NCBI GenBank assembly: GCA_963833235.1
Contig: CAWHXG010000001.1
Coordinates: forward strand, 1,485,600-1,549,599
Direction of reading: 5' to 3'
DNA from: CAWHXG01 sp963833235
GTDB taxonomy: Bacteria; Pseudomonadota; Alphaproteobacteria; Rhodobacterales; Rhodobacteraceae
DNA length: 64,000 bases
Positions 53,807 through 63,715 of the stretch are shown here, piece after piece (within the stretch, counting starts at the first letter, position 1; each line of letters opens with the position of its first letter). Position numbers and translations under genes: made by a program. Below the pieces are notes generated by a model that was given only the letters and a program-made list of their open reading frames with translations, searched no databases and was not told the origin of the DNA.

Positions 53807-55191
53807 GCGGCGTCGTCTATGTCGGGGCCGAGGCCCAGATAATCCGCGATGAGGACCGGCTTCAGCGGCGCGCGGATGCGCAGCGCGCCGACTTCCTGCG
53901 CCGGCGCGCCGGTTCGCTCGGCCACCAGCCGGGTCAGCACGTTGCCGCACATCCGGCCCTGGCAGGGGCCCATGCCGCAGCGGGTGAAGGCCTTGACCCG
54001 GTTCGGCCCGGTGGCGCCACCGTCGATGGCGGCGTCGACCTCGGCCAGCGTCACTGCCTCGCACCGGCAGACGATGGTGTCAGCGGTGGCATGGGCGCGC
54101 ACGGGCAGCGGCGGATAGAGGCGGTCGACGAAGCGGCGCGCGGCGAGGCGGCGGGGCCAGCCGGAATTGGCGATGGAGCTGCCTCGGAGTATCCGGACCA
54201 CGTCGCGCCCGGCGGCGGCGCCCCGCAAGCTGGCGATCCCCGCGCCGCCGATCCCCGCCCCGTCGCCGGCGACCCAGACCGCTTGTCGCGAGGTGCGCCC
54301 GTTCGCGTCGGTCACCGGGGCGAAGGAAGCCTGATCCTCCCGCCAGGCATGATCCAGCCCCAGAAGACGGCTCGCCTGGGTGTTCGGGATCACGCCGTCG
54401 TGGATGGCGAGGAGCCGGCAGGGCAGGCGATGCGGCGTTCCTCCGGCCATGAAGCTGACCTCGGCGAGCGCATCGCCACCTTGGGCCGTCAGTTCCGTGA
54501 TCCGCCGGTGCCAGGGCATGCCAAATCCACGGGCCTGCCGCAGAAGCCGGGTGCCTTCGCTTAGAAGCACGGGATCGGCCAGAAGCCCCCCCGGCAGCGC
54601 CGGCGCCGCTGCGGCGAGGCGCCCGGGCGGACCGAGATCCAGCACCGCGTCGATCCGCCCGCCGGCCTGCATCACCTGAACCAGCGTCAGCAGCAGAAGC
54701 GGCCCCTGGCCCGCCAGAACCACGCCGCCCCGCGGCACCTGGCCGGACTGTTTCAGCACCGATTGCAGCGCGCCGATGCCCATCACGCCCGGCAGCGTCG
54801 CGCCGGCAAAGAGCACCGGCCGCTCCATAGCCCCTGTGGCGAGGACCAGCGCGCGCGCCTGCGTCTCGTGCATCGCCCGGCCCGCCCCGGCCGGCCCGGG
54901 GCCGGAGAGCCAGCCGATCCGCACCGGAGCCGCGCCGCCTTCGTGCAGGTCCGCCTCCAGCAGTACCGCGCCCGCCCGATGTTCCACCCCGGCCATCTCC
55001 AGCGCGGTCAGGGCCTGCAATGCCTCGGGCGCCGCACCGGCGAGGCGCCCGGCGTTGCGCCACACCTGCCCGCCGCCGGCCGCCTGCTCGTCGATCACCA
55101 GAACGGAAAGGCCGGCCCCCGCCATCTCCCGCGTGGCGGCGAGCCCAGCGGGGCCGGCGCCCACCACCACGACGTCCGGCTCCCGGCTCAT
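53803..55191 (-). CDS. FAD/NAD-binding opine-oxidase alpha subunit (HcnB/OoxA-like)
   Basis: This 462-residue protein has VVVVGAGPAGLAATREMA, GGGQVW, LATGAMERP, a second nucleotide site region at GGVVLAGQGPLLLL, VAGDGAGIGGAG and a C-terminal BFD-like region (IVCRCEAVTLAE, then MGPCQGRMCGN) that holds four cysteines for a 2Fe-2S cluster. It corresponds to residues 105-555 of the fusion at 12,906-14,573. It overlaps the small ferredoxin-like gene and the HcnC-like gene by four bases each. Confidence 0.9.
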   Translation of the reverse strand: MSREPDVVVVGAGPAGLAATREMAGAGLSVLVIDEQAAGGGQVWRNAGRLAGAAPEALQALTALEMAGVEHRAGAVLLEADLHEGGAAPVRIGWLSGPGPAGAGRAMHETQARALVLATGAMERPVLFAGATLPGVMGIGALQSVLKQSGQVPRGGVVLAGQGPLLLLTLVQVMQAGGRIDAVLDLGPPGRLAAAAPALPGGLLADPVLLSEGTRLLRQARGFGMPWHRRITELTAQGGDALAEVSFMAGGTPHRLPCRLLAIHDGVIPNTQASRLLGLDHAWREDQASFAPVTDANGRTSRQAVWVAGDGAGIGGAGIASLRGAAAGRDVVRILRGSSIANSGWPRRLAARRFVDRLYPPLPVRAHATADTIVCRCEAVTLAEVDAAIDGGATGPNRVKAFTRCGMGPCQGRMCGNVLTRLVAERTGAPAQEVGALRIRAPLKPVLIADYLGLGPDIDDAA

Positions 55192-55475
55192 CGCGCCGTC
55201 TCCACGATCAGCCCGGCGCGGACGGGTTCCAGGCAGGCCTGCGAGCCCGGGCGCCCGTCGATCGTGCAGAGGCATCCGAAGCACACGCCCATCAGGCAGA
55301 AGGGCGCCACCGGCGCGCCGGTCTTCGGGCTGGCGCCGAAGCTGGCGTGGCCGGCACGGAGGAGGGCGGTTGCCACGGTCTCTCCTGCCACGGTCGCCAG
55401 CGGCGTGCCGTCGACGATGATCTCCGGACCGGGTTCGGGCACCGCGGCGGCTGGGTGCCAGAGCGCTTCGGTCAT
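55188..55475 (-). CDS. (2Fe-2S)-binding protein, HcnA-like small subunit
   Basis: This 95-residue protein has a plant-type 2Fe-2S domain with CLMGVCFGC and a fourth cysteine in GSQACLEPV. It is the small subunit of opine-oxidase/HcnABC-type enzymes and passes electrons from the flavin subunits. In the other cluster at 12,906 the same domain is fused to HcnB. Both ends overlap neighbouring genes by four bases, which shows tight coupling. Confidence 0.9.
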   Translation of the reverse strand: MTEALWHPAAAVPEPGPEIIVDGTPLATVAGETVATALLRAGHASFGASPKTGAPVAPFCLMGVCFGCLCTIDGRPGSQACLEPVRAGLIVETAR

Positions 55476-56596
55476 GCCGCGGCCCCGAACCGGTCGGCCG
55501 AGAAGGCGGCGTAGCTCTCGTTCAGCCGGCCATCCAGCACGGCGCTCGCCACCTCGCCCGCATGGGCGGCGGCGAGCGTCACGCCGGAATGGCACGTCAC
55601 GAGGCTGGCGCCGGGATGCGCGGCGGAGGTCTGGTAGATCGGCATGCCGTCGGGCGACATGACCCGCAAGGCGCCCCAGACCCGCGCCACCCTCACCCGT
55701 GCAAGGGCCGGGAAGAGGCGCACCGCGCGGGTGAGGATGGCGCGGGCGACCTCGGGCGTCGTGCCGGTGTCGAAGTCCACATCCTCCTTGCTGTCGCCGA
55801 TAAGCACGGTGCCATCGCTGGTCTGGCGGATCGAATGGCTGGCGAGACGAAGGAGCGGCGCGGTGCGCTCCGTCGCCACGATCTGTCCGCGCTGCGGGCG
55901 CAGGGGGGCGTGAATGCCGAGCGTCGCGGCAAGCTCGACGCTGCCCAGCCCGGCGGCCAGCACCACCCTGTCGGAATGGTGGCGGCCGGTTTCGGTGATC
56001 AGGTCGAAGCCGCCCTGCGTGGCGTGGGCCTCGCAAACCTTGCCGCGAAGAACGGTCACGCGGGGATGCCGCGCCAGCGCGGCGTGCAGGGCAGTGAGGG
56101 TGGCCAGCGGGTCCACATGGCCGTCGTTGGGGTTCCAGGTTCCGCCCGCCGCCTCGGGGCCGAGCCCTGGAACGAGCCGGCGCAGGGCGGCGCGATCAAG
56201 AATCTCGGTGCCGTTGTCGGTGGGGTCCGGGCGGTTGTGCATGCGGTGCACGGCTCCGACCATCTCGGCCATCTCTTCTTCGCCCAGGGCGATCCGCACG
56301 CCGCCGCATTGGGTATGGCCGAGCCGTGCATGCCCGCGCCAGTCGGCCGCCTCGGCGACCTCGCCGGCGAAGTCCCCCCAGGCATCGGCGGACCGGCGGC
56401 TGAGGCCCGCATAGGCCGGGGCGTCTGCCCCTTTGCCCTGAACCCAGACGAGCCCAAAGTTCCCAGCGGAGGCGTGGAACCTGTCGTCGCCGGCGTCCAA
56501 CAGGGTCACGCGCGCGCCGCGCCGGGCGAGGCCGAAGGCCAGCGACGCCCCGACCAGCCCGGCCCCGACGACGGCGATGTCGGCGCCCGGGGTCAT
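55472..56596 (-). CDS. FAD-dependent oxidoreductase (DadA/HcnC-like)
   Basis: This 374-residue DAO-fold flavoprotein has IAVVGAGLVGASLAFG, HASAGNFGLVWVQGKG, VLAAGLGSVELA and RVWGALRVMSPDGMPIYQ. It differs clearly from the one at 52,637, so the operon holds two HcnC-type subunits plus a third flavoprotein. It may act on a different stereoisomer or on the product of the first step. ATGA overlaps with both neighbours. Confidence 0.87.
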   Translation of the reverse strand: MTPGADIAVVGAGLVGASLAFGLARRGARVTLLDAGDDRFHASAGNFGLVWVQGKGADAPAYAGLSRRSADAWGDFAGEVAEAADWRGHARLGHTQCGGVRIALGEEEMAEMVGAVHRMHNRPDPTDNGTEILDRAALRRLVPGLGPEAAGGTWNPNDGHVDPLATLTALHAALARHPRVTVLRGKVCEAHATQGGFDLITETGRHHSDRVVLAAGLGSVELAATLGIHAPLRPQRGQIVATERTAPLLRLASHSIRQTSDGTVLIGDSKEDVDFDTGTTPEVARAILTRAVRLFPALARVRVARVWGALRVMSPDGMPIYQTSAAHPGASLVTCHSGVTLAAAHAGEVASAVLDGRLNESYAAFSADRFGAAA

Positions 56597-57894
56597 GCTG
56601 CGATTCCCGCCTTCAGCCGTGCGGGCGAGTAGGGCGCAGGGTCGACCATCGGCGTGGCGCCAGTGGCGATCTGGGCCGCGAGCTTGCCCGCCGCGGGGCC
56701 AAGGCCGAAGCCGTGGCCGCTGAGCCCGGTTGCCAGCGTCAGCCCCGGCAGCCCGGCGATCCCGCCGATCAGGGGGGTCTCGTCGGGGGTCACGTCGATC
56801 ATGCCGGCCCAGCTTTGAACTGCCCGCGCACCAAGGAGCTGCGGGAAGAGCGCGCCCGCGCCGCGCAGCACGTCCGCCAGCAGCGCGTGGTCGGCTGCGG
56901 GGTCCAGCACCCGCATGCGCTCGAACGGGCTTGTCTCGTCCATGGCCCAGCGATGCCGCCCCAGCGGGCCGAAGAACGAGGTGCCGGCGCGCAGTTTGAG
57001 GATGCGCCAATTGCCCTTCACCGTGGGCCAGAAGGCGCCGAGATGCCGGAAGGCGGCCGGTACGATATCGAACCCCGCAGCACCCGATCGAGCAACGGTC
57101 ACCCCGCCGTCGCGGCGACGCCGGATCGAGGCCTGGGTGGCGCCGAACGCACCCTCGGGCAGGCCGGCCACCGGCCCGGTGCGCAGGGCGGACGAACGGA
57201 TGGCGAGCTGCGCCAGCGATCCGCCTTCGTTCTCGATGAGCGTACGCGACCAGGCGCCGCCGGCAAGGATCACCGCATCCGCCCGCAGTCGTCCGGCCTC
57301 GGTCTCCACGCCAGCGACCCGCCCGCCCTCCCGCACGAAGCCCCGCACCGCGCAGCCCTCCAGGATCGGCACGCCTCGTGCCCGCAGCAGCCGCACCAGG
57401 GCCGGTAGCGCCACGCGCGGCTCCGCCTGGGCATCGCTTGGCGTATGCAGCGCGCCTGCGAACCGCCCGCTCGACTGGCCCACGAGCGCATCGGTCTGTT
57501 GCGAAGACAGCAACCGTGTGTCGAGCTGGTAGGGCCGCGCGCGGTCGAGCCAGTCGGCCCGCTGCGCCAGCTCCACCTCCGTCTGCGCAAGGTAGGTCAC
57601 GCCGTGGACGCGAAAGCCGATATCTTCATCGGCCTCCTCGGCGATACCGCGCCAGAGGTCCATCGCCTCGATCATCAGCGGCAGTTCGTGGATCAGGCGC
57701 CCCTGCTTGCGGATCCACCCCCAGTTACGGGTGGATTGCTCGGCCCCCGAGCGGCCCTTCTCCAGCACCACGCATGGGGTTCCGGCTTCAGACAGGGCCA
57801 AGGCCGCACCGAGGCCCGCGATCCCGCCGCCGATGATCGCGACGCCGGTAGAGGCCGGCAGGGAGGGGTGAGGTGCGGGCGGCATGCTGTTCAT
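56593..57894 (-). CDS. FAD-dependent oxidoreductase (OrdL/gamma-glutamylputrescine-oxidase-like)
   Basis: This 433-residue DAO-fold enzyme has VAIIGGGIAGLGAALAL, EQSTRNWGWIRKQGR, VILAGGAWSR and AVQSWAGMIDVTPDETP. The N terminus and length fit the OrdL/PuuB-like branch, which oxidises N-substituted amines. First gene of the long reverse-strand operon, so its promoter lies between 57,895 and 57,999, facing the acyl-CoA ligase. No IclR-type operator was seen there. Confidence 0.87.
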   Translation of the reverse strand: MNSMPPAPHPSLPASTGVAIIGGGIAGLGAALALSEAGTPCVVLEKGRSGAEQSTRNWGWIRKQGRLIHELPLMIEAMDLWRGIAEEADEDIGFRVHGVTYLAQTEVELAQRADWLDRARPYQLDTRLLSSQQTDALVGQSSGRFAGALHTPSDAQAEPRVALPALVRLLRARGVPILEGCAVRGFVREGGRVAGVETEAGRLRADAVILAGGAWSRTLIENEGGSLAQLAIRSSALRTGPVAGLPEGAFGATQASIRRRRDGGVTVARSGAAGFDIVPAAFRHLGAFWPTVKGNWRILKLRAGTSFFGPLGRHRWAMDETSPFERMRVLDPAADHALLADVLRGAGALFPQLLGARAVQSWAGMIDVTPDETPLIGGIAGLPGLTLATGLSGHGFGLGPAAGKLAAQIATGATPMVDPAPYSPARLKAGIAA

Positions 57895-57999
57895 CGCGAA
57901 AGGCTAGCGCGTGCCTCGGGGCTTGGGAAGGCGGCGCGGGCTTGTCCACCGGCTGGTCTGGGGTATCGTGCCCGGATGGCGGGCGCAGGGGAGGTCTCG

Positions 58000-58974
58000 A
58001 TGGGAGGGAACGCGGACGGCACGGGCATCTTCGCGACTGGCCTCGACCGGAACGCGGCCAACTTCGCCCCCCTGACCCCCCTGAGCTTCCTGGCGCAGGC
58101 CGCGGCGATCCATCCCGGGGAACCGGCGGTGGTGCATCTGGGGGTGAGGCGGAACTGGGGGGAGACCTATGCCAGATGCCGCCGCCTTGCCGGGGCCCTG
58201 GCGGCCCGCGGCATCGGCCGGGGCGATACCGTGGCGGTGCTTGCGGCCAACATCCCCGAGATGTTCGAGGCCCATTTCGGCGTGCCCATGGCCGGTGCGG
58301 TGCTGAACACGATCAACACCCGGCTGGATGCGGCGACGGTGGCCTACATCCTCGGCCATGGCGAGGCGAAGGCCCTGCTGGTCGACGCGGAATTCGCCGG
58401 GCTCGGGGCCAAGGCCGCAGCCCTTTCCGGGCGCGACCTGCTGCTGGTGGACATCGAGGCACCGGAGCTGCCGGATGCCGGGCGCATCGGCGCGCTGACC
58501 TACGAGGCGCTGCTTGCCGAGGGCGATCCGGCCTTCGACTGGAAGCTGCCGGCCGACGAATGGGACGCGATCAGCCTCAACTACACGTCGGGCACCACGG
58601 GGCACCCGAAGGGGGTCGTCTACCATCACCGCGGCGCGGCGCTGAACGCCTGGTCCAACATCCTGACCTGGGACATGCCGCGCCATGCCCGCTACCTCTG
58701 GACGCTGCCGATGTTCCACTGCAACGGCTGGTGCTTTCCCTGGACGCTGGCGGCGAATGCCGGCACGGCGGTGTGCCTGCGCGCGGTCCGCTCCGAGGCG
58801 GTGTTCGATCTGATCCGCGCCGAGAAGGTCACCCATTTCTGCGGCGCGCCGGTGGTGCTGAACACGCTGGCCCATGCGCCCGACGACCAAAAGGCCGGCA
58901 TAGACCATACGGTCCGGGTGATGACCGCCGGTGCCCCGCCGCCAGCCGCCGTCATCGGGCGGATCGAAGCGACC
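58000..58974 (+). CDS. Acyl-CoA synthetase (AMP-binding), 3' end lost at the contig junction
   Basis: About 325 residues of an AMP-forming ligase remain. It has NYTSGTTGHPKGVVYHH (the P-loop-like AMP motif), WTLPMFHCNGWCFPW, THFCGAPVVLNTLAH and TAGAPPPAAVIG, which fit fatty acyl-CoA ligases of the FadD3/AlkK type. The start at 58,000 has AGGGGAGG upstream; an ATG at 57,976 has none. After GRIEA the family's adenine-binding YGLTE region should follow, but the sequence changes to AT-richer DNA and the reading becomes unrelated. The gene is cut by the join and its missing C-terminal half is not in the window. Confidence 0.88.
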
Positions 58975-58985
58975 CGAGCCTTTTC
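58965..58985. other. Chimeric junction between two genomes
   Basis: Base composition, codon use and gene content change abruptly here, in the middle of the AMP-ligase domain. Upstream is GC-rich alphaproteobacterial DNA. Downstream is near-balanced DNA with Bacteroidota-type genes. No transposase, integrase, tRNA or direct repeat is seen at the point. The 160 bases after it hold an unrecognised short frame (ending CFYEV) that I cannot assign. Confidence 0.8.
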
Positions 58986-59139
58986 CAGCGGTACAAGCTC
59001 TTTGCTAAAGTTGGCAGACCGCCTCCTGCGTCAGGGCGTACTGGCAACGAAGGGGCTTTGTACTTTAGCTCGCAGATAAAATCTTGCTTCTATGAAGTCT
59101 AAATCGCTGCTCACTGATCACCAGCCCCGGCTTAAGGCT

Positions 59140-59155
59140 CCCGGAGTACTCCGGG
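59140..59155. terminator. Perfect 16-base palindrome, possible terminator
   Basis: CCCGGAGTACTCCGGG reads the same on both strands and is followed by GTATTTCGG. It lies 31 bases after the stop of the small reverse-strand gene at 59,186-59,368 and may end its transcript. The T-run is poor, so this is tentative. Confidence 0.35.
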
Positions 59156-59185
59156 GTATTTCGGATTTGAAGTTTAAACCCAAAC

Positions 59186-59368
59186 TTACCGGTTACCGAA
59201 ATCATATCCCACCCGTAGCAACTCGACCAGTTCCGTGCTGATTTCGTCGGGGCCGCTGATGCGAATCTGGTGACGGTACTTGTTGCCCATGCTAGGGGCC
59301 GATTTATGGAGGGCCAGAGCAACCAGTGGACCATCAGTGTAAAAGGAGATATCGAGTAATTTGCTCAT
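59186..59368 (-). CDS. Small hypothetical protein
   Basis: This 60-residue open frame starts MSKLLDISFYTDG and contains STELVELLRVGYDFGNR at its end. I do not recognise a family. The amino-acid composition looks protein-like (charged and hydrophobic residues alternating, no runs), and it lies in the same direction as the Crp gene upstream. The stretch from 59,369 to 59,532 between them shows no convincing gene. Confidence 0.35.
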   Translation of the reverse strand: MSKLLDISFYTDGPLVALALHKSAPSMGNKYRHQIRISGPDEISTELVELLRVGYDFGNR

Positions 59369-59532
59369 GGGTCGGACGATGAGCCAGGCGCGTTTATTGG
59401 TAAAAACGATTGGCTTTTTTGGCTGCGCTTACGTCATTGGGTTGCCAGTCCAGGACCGCTACGAGCAGGTCATCGAACGCGAGAAGGAGGTCGTCGGGTT
59501 TACCCGCGAAAATGTCATCGACGGTGTTGTCA

Positions 59533-60288
59533 CTACAGGTATGTGACTGATTGGTGGAATGAAACGGACGCGGCAGCGGGGGCAATTCCACATGATCTAA
59601 TGTTCGGTTGTACCTCTGCGCCGAGGAGTTCCATATCCCGAACGAGCATTCGTTGCCGATTGAAGGTGATGATATTGCGGGCGCGGAGGTCATTCATTAC
59701 GGCATTGACGGTTTGGCGGCTGGTGGCGGTCAGGTCGGCGACTTCCTTGTGGGTGAGCATGTTTTTAACTTCTCTTTCCAGGCCCTACGTCACGGCCTTT
59801 ACCTTGCCGAGTTGTAGAGAAATTCGAGGATACGGGTTTTACTCGTTTTGAAAACCAGGTTTTCCAGGCGTGGCTTCCAGTTGGAGAGTACGTTTACCGA
59901 TCATGCGCATGAAGAACATCTGCAGGTCGTTACGTTCCCTCAGCAGGTCATTCAGGTCAGACCTTTCCAGGATACAGACATTGGTGTTGTCCATTACGTA
60001 GGCAAAATCACGGCGATTTTCCTGGCCCATTACGGCCATCTCGCCAAACACTTCGCCGGGGCCGAGAATGGCTTTGGTAATCTCTTTTCCATCTTCTGAG
60101 TAGGTGCCGATCTTGATGCGCCCCTCGTTGATCAAGTAGATATTTTGGGCGGGTTCATCGGGTAGGTAAACGTAAGTGTTGACGGCAAAATTAAAGTGGG
60201 ACTTATCTTCCAGCAAAGATGTCTTTTTTGGGCAAAAGATGTGCTGAAGATCAATGTTTTCAAGAAACCAGAACGATGAGTTAGCCAT
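59533..60288 (-). pseudogene. Crp/Fnr-family transcriptional regulator, frameshifted as read
   Basis: The first 140 codons read cleanly: a cyclic-nucleotide-binding-type beta-roll with YLPDEPAQNIYLINEGRIKIG and ILGPGEVFGEMAVMG, then the long helix ERNDLQMFFMRMIGKRT. About 59,870-59,770 contains two or three small indels. The helix-turn-helix then continues in another frame, LTHKEVADLTATSRQTVNAVMNDLRA, to the end of the frame. The correct C terminus is probably a few residues after MELLGAE. The arrangement fits Bacteroidota Crp-like regulators. Upstream it is divergent from the transglycosylase gene. Confidence 0.8.
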
Positions 60289-60409
60289 AGTGAATTAGTG
60301 TGGTTGTTCTAAACTACGCCCGAAGGGTGTTTTTAGTTGTGGAGAAATTCCGGGAAAGTATCAGAAATTATGTTCTACACTTTGTCGGGAGAAATACTTA
60401 CCTTGACTC

Positions 60410-61742
60410 ATGTTTTTATACCGCTTTACGTTTACGTTGACTGCCTTTTTGATCACTTTCTGCCTGTCCGGTGCCACTATTGTGAGGAAAACCGGGCCCT
60501 GGAGGCCGAAGTAGACCGTGTCATTGCAGTTGCCGATGCCGAAGTAGAAGCCCGACTGGCCTTGCTCGATCAATCCATTGTCGATTATCGCCTTGACCGC
60601 TCCGTGCGCTACATCATTCGTATGTACGTAGAAAACTGGCGAAACGGTTCGGAGCGAACGCTGGGACGGATGACCAAATATTTCCCTCATTTCAGCCAGC
60701 AACTGGCCGCTAACGGAATGCCCGATGTGCTCAAAAACCTCAGTATTACCGAAAGTGCCTTGCGTCCTTTTGCTTTTTCCCACGCCGGTGCCGCCGGATT
60801 TTGGCAACTCATGCCGGGAACGGCCCGTGAACTGGGCCTGCAGGTAGACTCCATCGTAGACGAGCGGTTAGATTTGAGGATGGGAACCGCAGCAGGCCTG
60901 CGCTATCTCCAGATTCAATACGAGCGTTACGGCGACTGGGCCCTGGCAATGGCCGCTTACAACAGCGGTCCCGGCCGGGTAAACCGTGCTAAACGCCGCA
61001 GCGGAAGCAATAACTACTGGAAACTGCGCAAGTACCTACCCCGGGAAACCAGTACTTACGTCCCCGGCTTCATCGCCGCTACCTACCTGGCTACTTTTTT
61101 CAGGGACCACGACCTTACTCCTCAATCCGTTGATCTGGACCTGCAACTCACCACCACAACGATTGTTTACCGCGAACTTAGCTTACACCGGGTAGCCATG
61201 ATCACCGGCCTGCCGGCCAGAAGTAGTGATTGAACTTAATCCTGCTTACCTGGCCGGTTATTTACCGGCGCGCCAGTCTGGCCGTCCGCTGTGCTTGCCG
61301 CGCCGCGTGATGCCCGCCATGCGCACTTACCTGGATGAATGGCATACGACTGATGAAGAACCACCGTTAAATTGGCTGTCGCCCCACCTCGGTCAGGGAG
61401 AAATAAACAGTGAGCAATACTACCGGGAATATTCTACGGTTCCGAGCAGCCTGGATACCTCCTACCGCCAACTGGCCGAGGTGCTCAGCGTAGCACCCGA
61501 TCACCTCTTGCTTTGGAATACGTTTGGACCAACGGACAGCCTGACCGCCGACCAGTACTGGACCTACTACCAAATTGAGGAGTCACCGCGTTTTCGGAGA
61601 ATTAAGCCGCGAGGCTCAGCCGGAAGTTGCTCAGTTACGATTGCCCGGATTGGAAAAACTCGACCTCGGGAAAATCATCGTCAGACAGTTTCCCGAGCGC
61701 AGTGTACAGCCCCTAGCGGCAACGCCGAAAAAAGGGGGATAA
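60410..61742 (+). pseudogene. Secreted lytic transglycosylase (MltD-like), frameshifted as read
   Basis: The start at 60,410 gives a signal peptide (MFLYRFTFTLTAFLITFCLSG). A frameshift near 60,480 moves to the frame with ALEAEVDRVIAVADAEV. The SLT catalytic domain is clear: SITESALRPFAFSHAGAAG with its glutamate, FWQLMPGTARELGL, MAAYNSGPGRVNRA and YVPGFIAATYLATFF. A further break near 61,228 leads to a C-terminal extension (LNPAYLAGYLPAR...), and another near 61,610 to PEVAQLRLPGLEKL, ending at a TAA at 61,740-61,742. It cuts glycan strands of peptidoglycan. The frame as usually read would start earlier and miss the signal peptide. Confidence 0.82.
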
Positions 61743-61864
61743 AAAAACTTTCCGCTGACATTTGGGCGTGGATTGTTCGTTAGCGAAGCGGAATAAATAA
61801 GTATCTTTCGGCGGACCTGCCATCCTATACATTTCGATCAACTTCACAAAAACCATATTTATCC

Positions 61865-63588
61865 ATGTACTTTAATTCTCAGGGTGACGAAGAGGCAACC
61901 TACGATGCCATTGTAGTCGGTACCGGCATCAGCGGAGGCTGGGCGGCCAAAGAGTTAACCGAAAAAGGACTTAGAACCCTGGTCCTGGAAAAAGGGCGAT
62001 GGTTAAACACGGCGATTATCCCACCGCTAGCCTCGATGACTGGGACCTTCCGCACCAGAACAAGGTTCCGCAGTCAGAAATTGAAGAACACTACGAAAAA
62101 CAAAGTCGTACTGGATATACTGTCCGTCAGGAGAGCAAGCACTGGTTCGTAAAAGATAGTGAATACCCCTACGGCGAAGACCGCCGCTTCGACTGGATGC
62201 GTGGCTACCACGTCGGCGGGCGTTCCATCATGTGGGGACGTCAAAGTTACCGCCTTAGCGACATTGACTTTACCGCGAATGCCAAAGACGGTATCGCTAC
62301 CGACTGGCCCGTGCGCTACGATGAGCTGTCGAAATGGTACGATTACGTAGAAACGTTCGCCGGTATCAGCGGTGAAAACCTGGGACTGGAACAACTGCCC
62401 GACGGTAAGTTCCTTCCCATGATGCCACTCAATTGTGCCGAAGATCACTTCCGCAAAGGTGTTTTTAAAAACATGGACGGTCGCGTGATCACCGCCGGCC
62501 GGGCAGCTCACCTGACTTCTTACGACTCCAAAATTCATAAAGGAACGCGGGGTAAGTGTCAATATCGCAACCGCTGTATTCGGGGTTGTCCTTTTGGTGG
62601 TTACTTCAGCAGCAACTCGGCCACTTTACCGGTTGCCGAAGAAACGGGGAACATGACCCTGCGCCCCAATAGTACGGTGTACAGCCTGATCTACGACAAA
62701 GAGAACAAGAAAGCGAAAGGCGTCCGCGTCCGTGATACCGAGACCGGCGAAGACATGGAGTTCTACGCCAAAGTGATTTTCCTGTGCGCTTCTACGGTGG
62801 CCTCTACGTCCATCGTGATGAATACCGAGCACGAAGAAGAAGTTACCCTGGACCGTAGCGGTCAATTGGGGCGTAACCTGATGGATCACCACTTCCGGAT
62901 GGGTGCTTCCGGTACCCTGGATGAGTACGGCGACAGATACTACAAAGGCCGCAAACCGAACGGTGTTTACATCCCCCGCTTCCAAAACTTGCCCGGTAAA
63001 AAAGACAGCAAGCGTGATTACCTGCGCGGATTCGGTTACCAGGGCGGTGCCAGCCGGACCGACTGGATGCGCTCGGTACGCGAACTGGACGTGACCATCG
63101 GTGCCGACCTGAAGAAAAAAATGCTCATTCCCGGTCCCTGGCAAATGGGTATCATGGCTTTTGCCGAGATGCTGCCAGACGAGTCCAATACCATGTACCT
63201 CAACCGTGACCTGCTGGACAAAGACGGTCTGCCCACGGTCACTTTCGATACCGCCTGGGGCAGCAACGAAGATGCCATGGTCAATGACATGATGAACGAT
63301 GCCGCCGAAATGCTAAATGCCGCCGGTTTCAAGGGCGTAGATACCTTCAACGACCGCAGTTTTCCCGGTCTCGGAATCCACGAAATGGGTACGGCCCGGA
63401 TGGGAAGCAGCGAAAAAAACAGCGTATTGGATAAGCACAACCGCCTCTGGTCAGCTCCCAATGTTTACGTGACGGATGGTTCGTTTATGACCTCTTCCGC
63501 CTGTGTGAATCCGTCGCTTACGTACATGGCTTTTACCGCCCGCGCCGCCGAACACGCCGTAAGTGAGTTGAAGAAGCAGAATATGTAA
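61865..63588 (+). pseudogene. GMC-family oxidoreductase, single frameshift near 61,998
   Basis: The start MYFNSQGDEEATYDAIVVGTGISGGWAAKEL gives the FAD site and LVLEKGR in the first frame; one small indel near 61,998 shifts to the frame that stays open to 63,588. Typical parts follow: GGRSIMWGRQSYRLSD, CIRGCPFGGYFSSN (a cysteine pair often seen in Bacteroidota GMC enzymes), GLGIHEMGTARMG and VYVTDGSFMTSSACVNPSLTYMAFT. The fused length of about 574 residues matches gluconate-2-dehydrogenase/choline-dehydrogenase-like enzymes, which oxidise sugar or alcohol groups. In this phylum such enzymes often follow a small gluconate-2-dehydrogenase subunit-3 gene, which is absent here. Confidence 0.87.
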
Positions 63589-63613
63589 AATCGGTTTTTA
63601 GAAACTGACTTCC

Positions 63614-63714
63614 GGGTGTTGAATCACCCAAATCACGGGTCTTGAGTTATTCAGTTTTGAGTGGGGCTTTTGTTAGTTCTGTTTTGGGTTGGATGCTCAA
63701 GACCCGTTTTTTTT
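63614..63714. terminator. Bidirectional terminator region between GMC gene and nhaA
   Basis: Two structures lie between convergent genes. GGGTG TTGAAT CACCC at 63,614-63,629 is a small hairpin. A perfect 12-base inverted repeat, ACGGGTCTTGAG at 63,635-63,646 and CTCAAGACCCGT at 63,696-63,707, is followed by eight Ts at 63,707-63,714. The 49-base loop is long, so the element could fold as two parts. Confidence 0.55.
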
Positions 63715-63715
63715 G

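Noticed and set aside
59361..59546. Plus-strand frame of 61 codons after the small hypothetical gene
   Set aside because: No ribosome site or family resemblance, it overlaps the 5' end of the opposite frame, and a different minus-strand frame is equally open.
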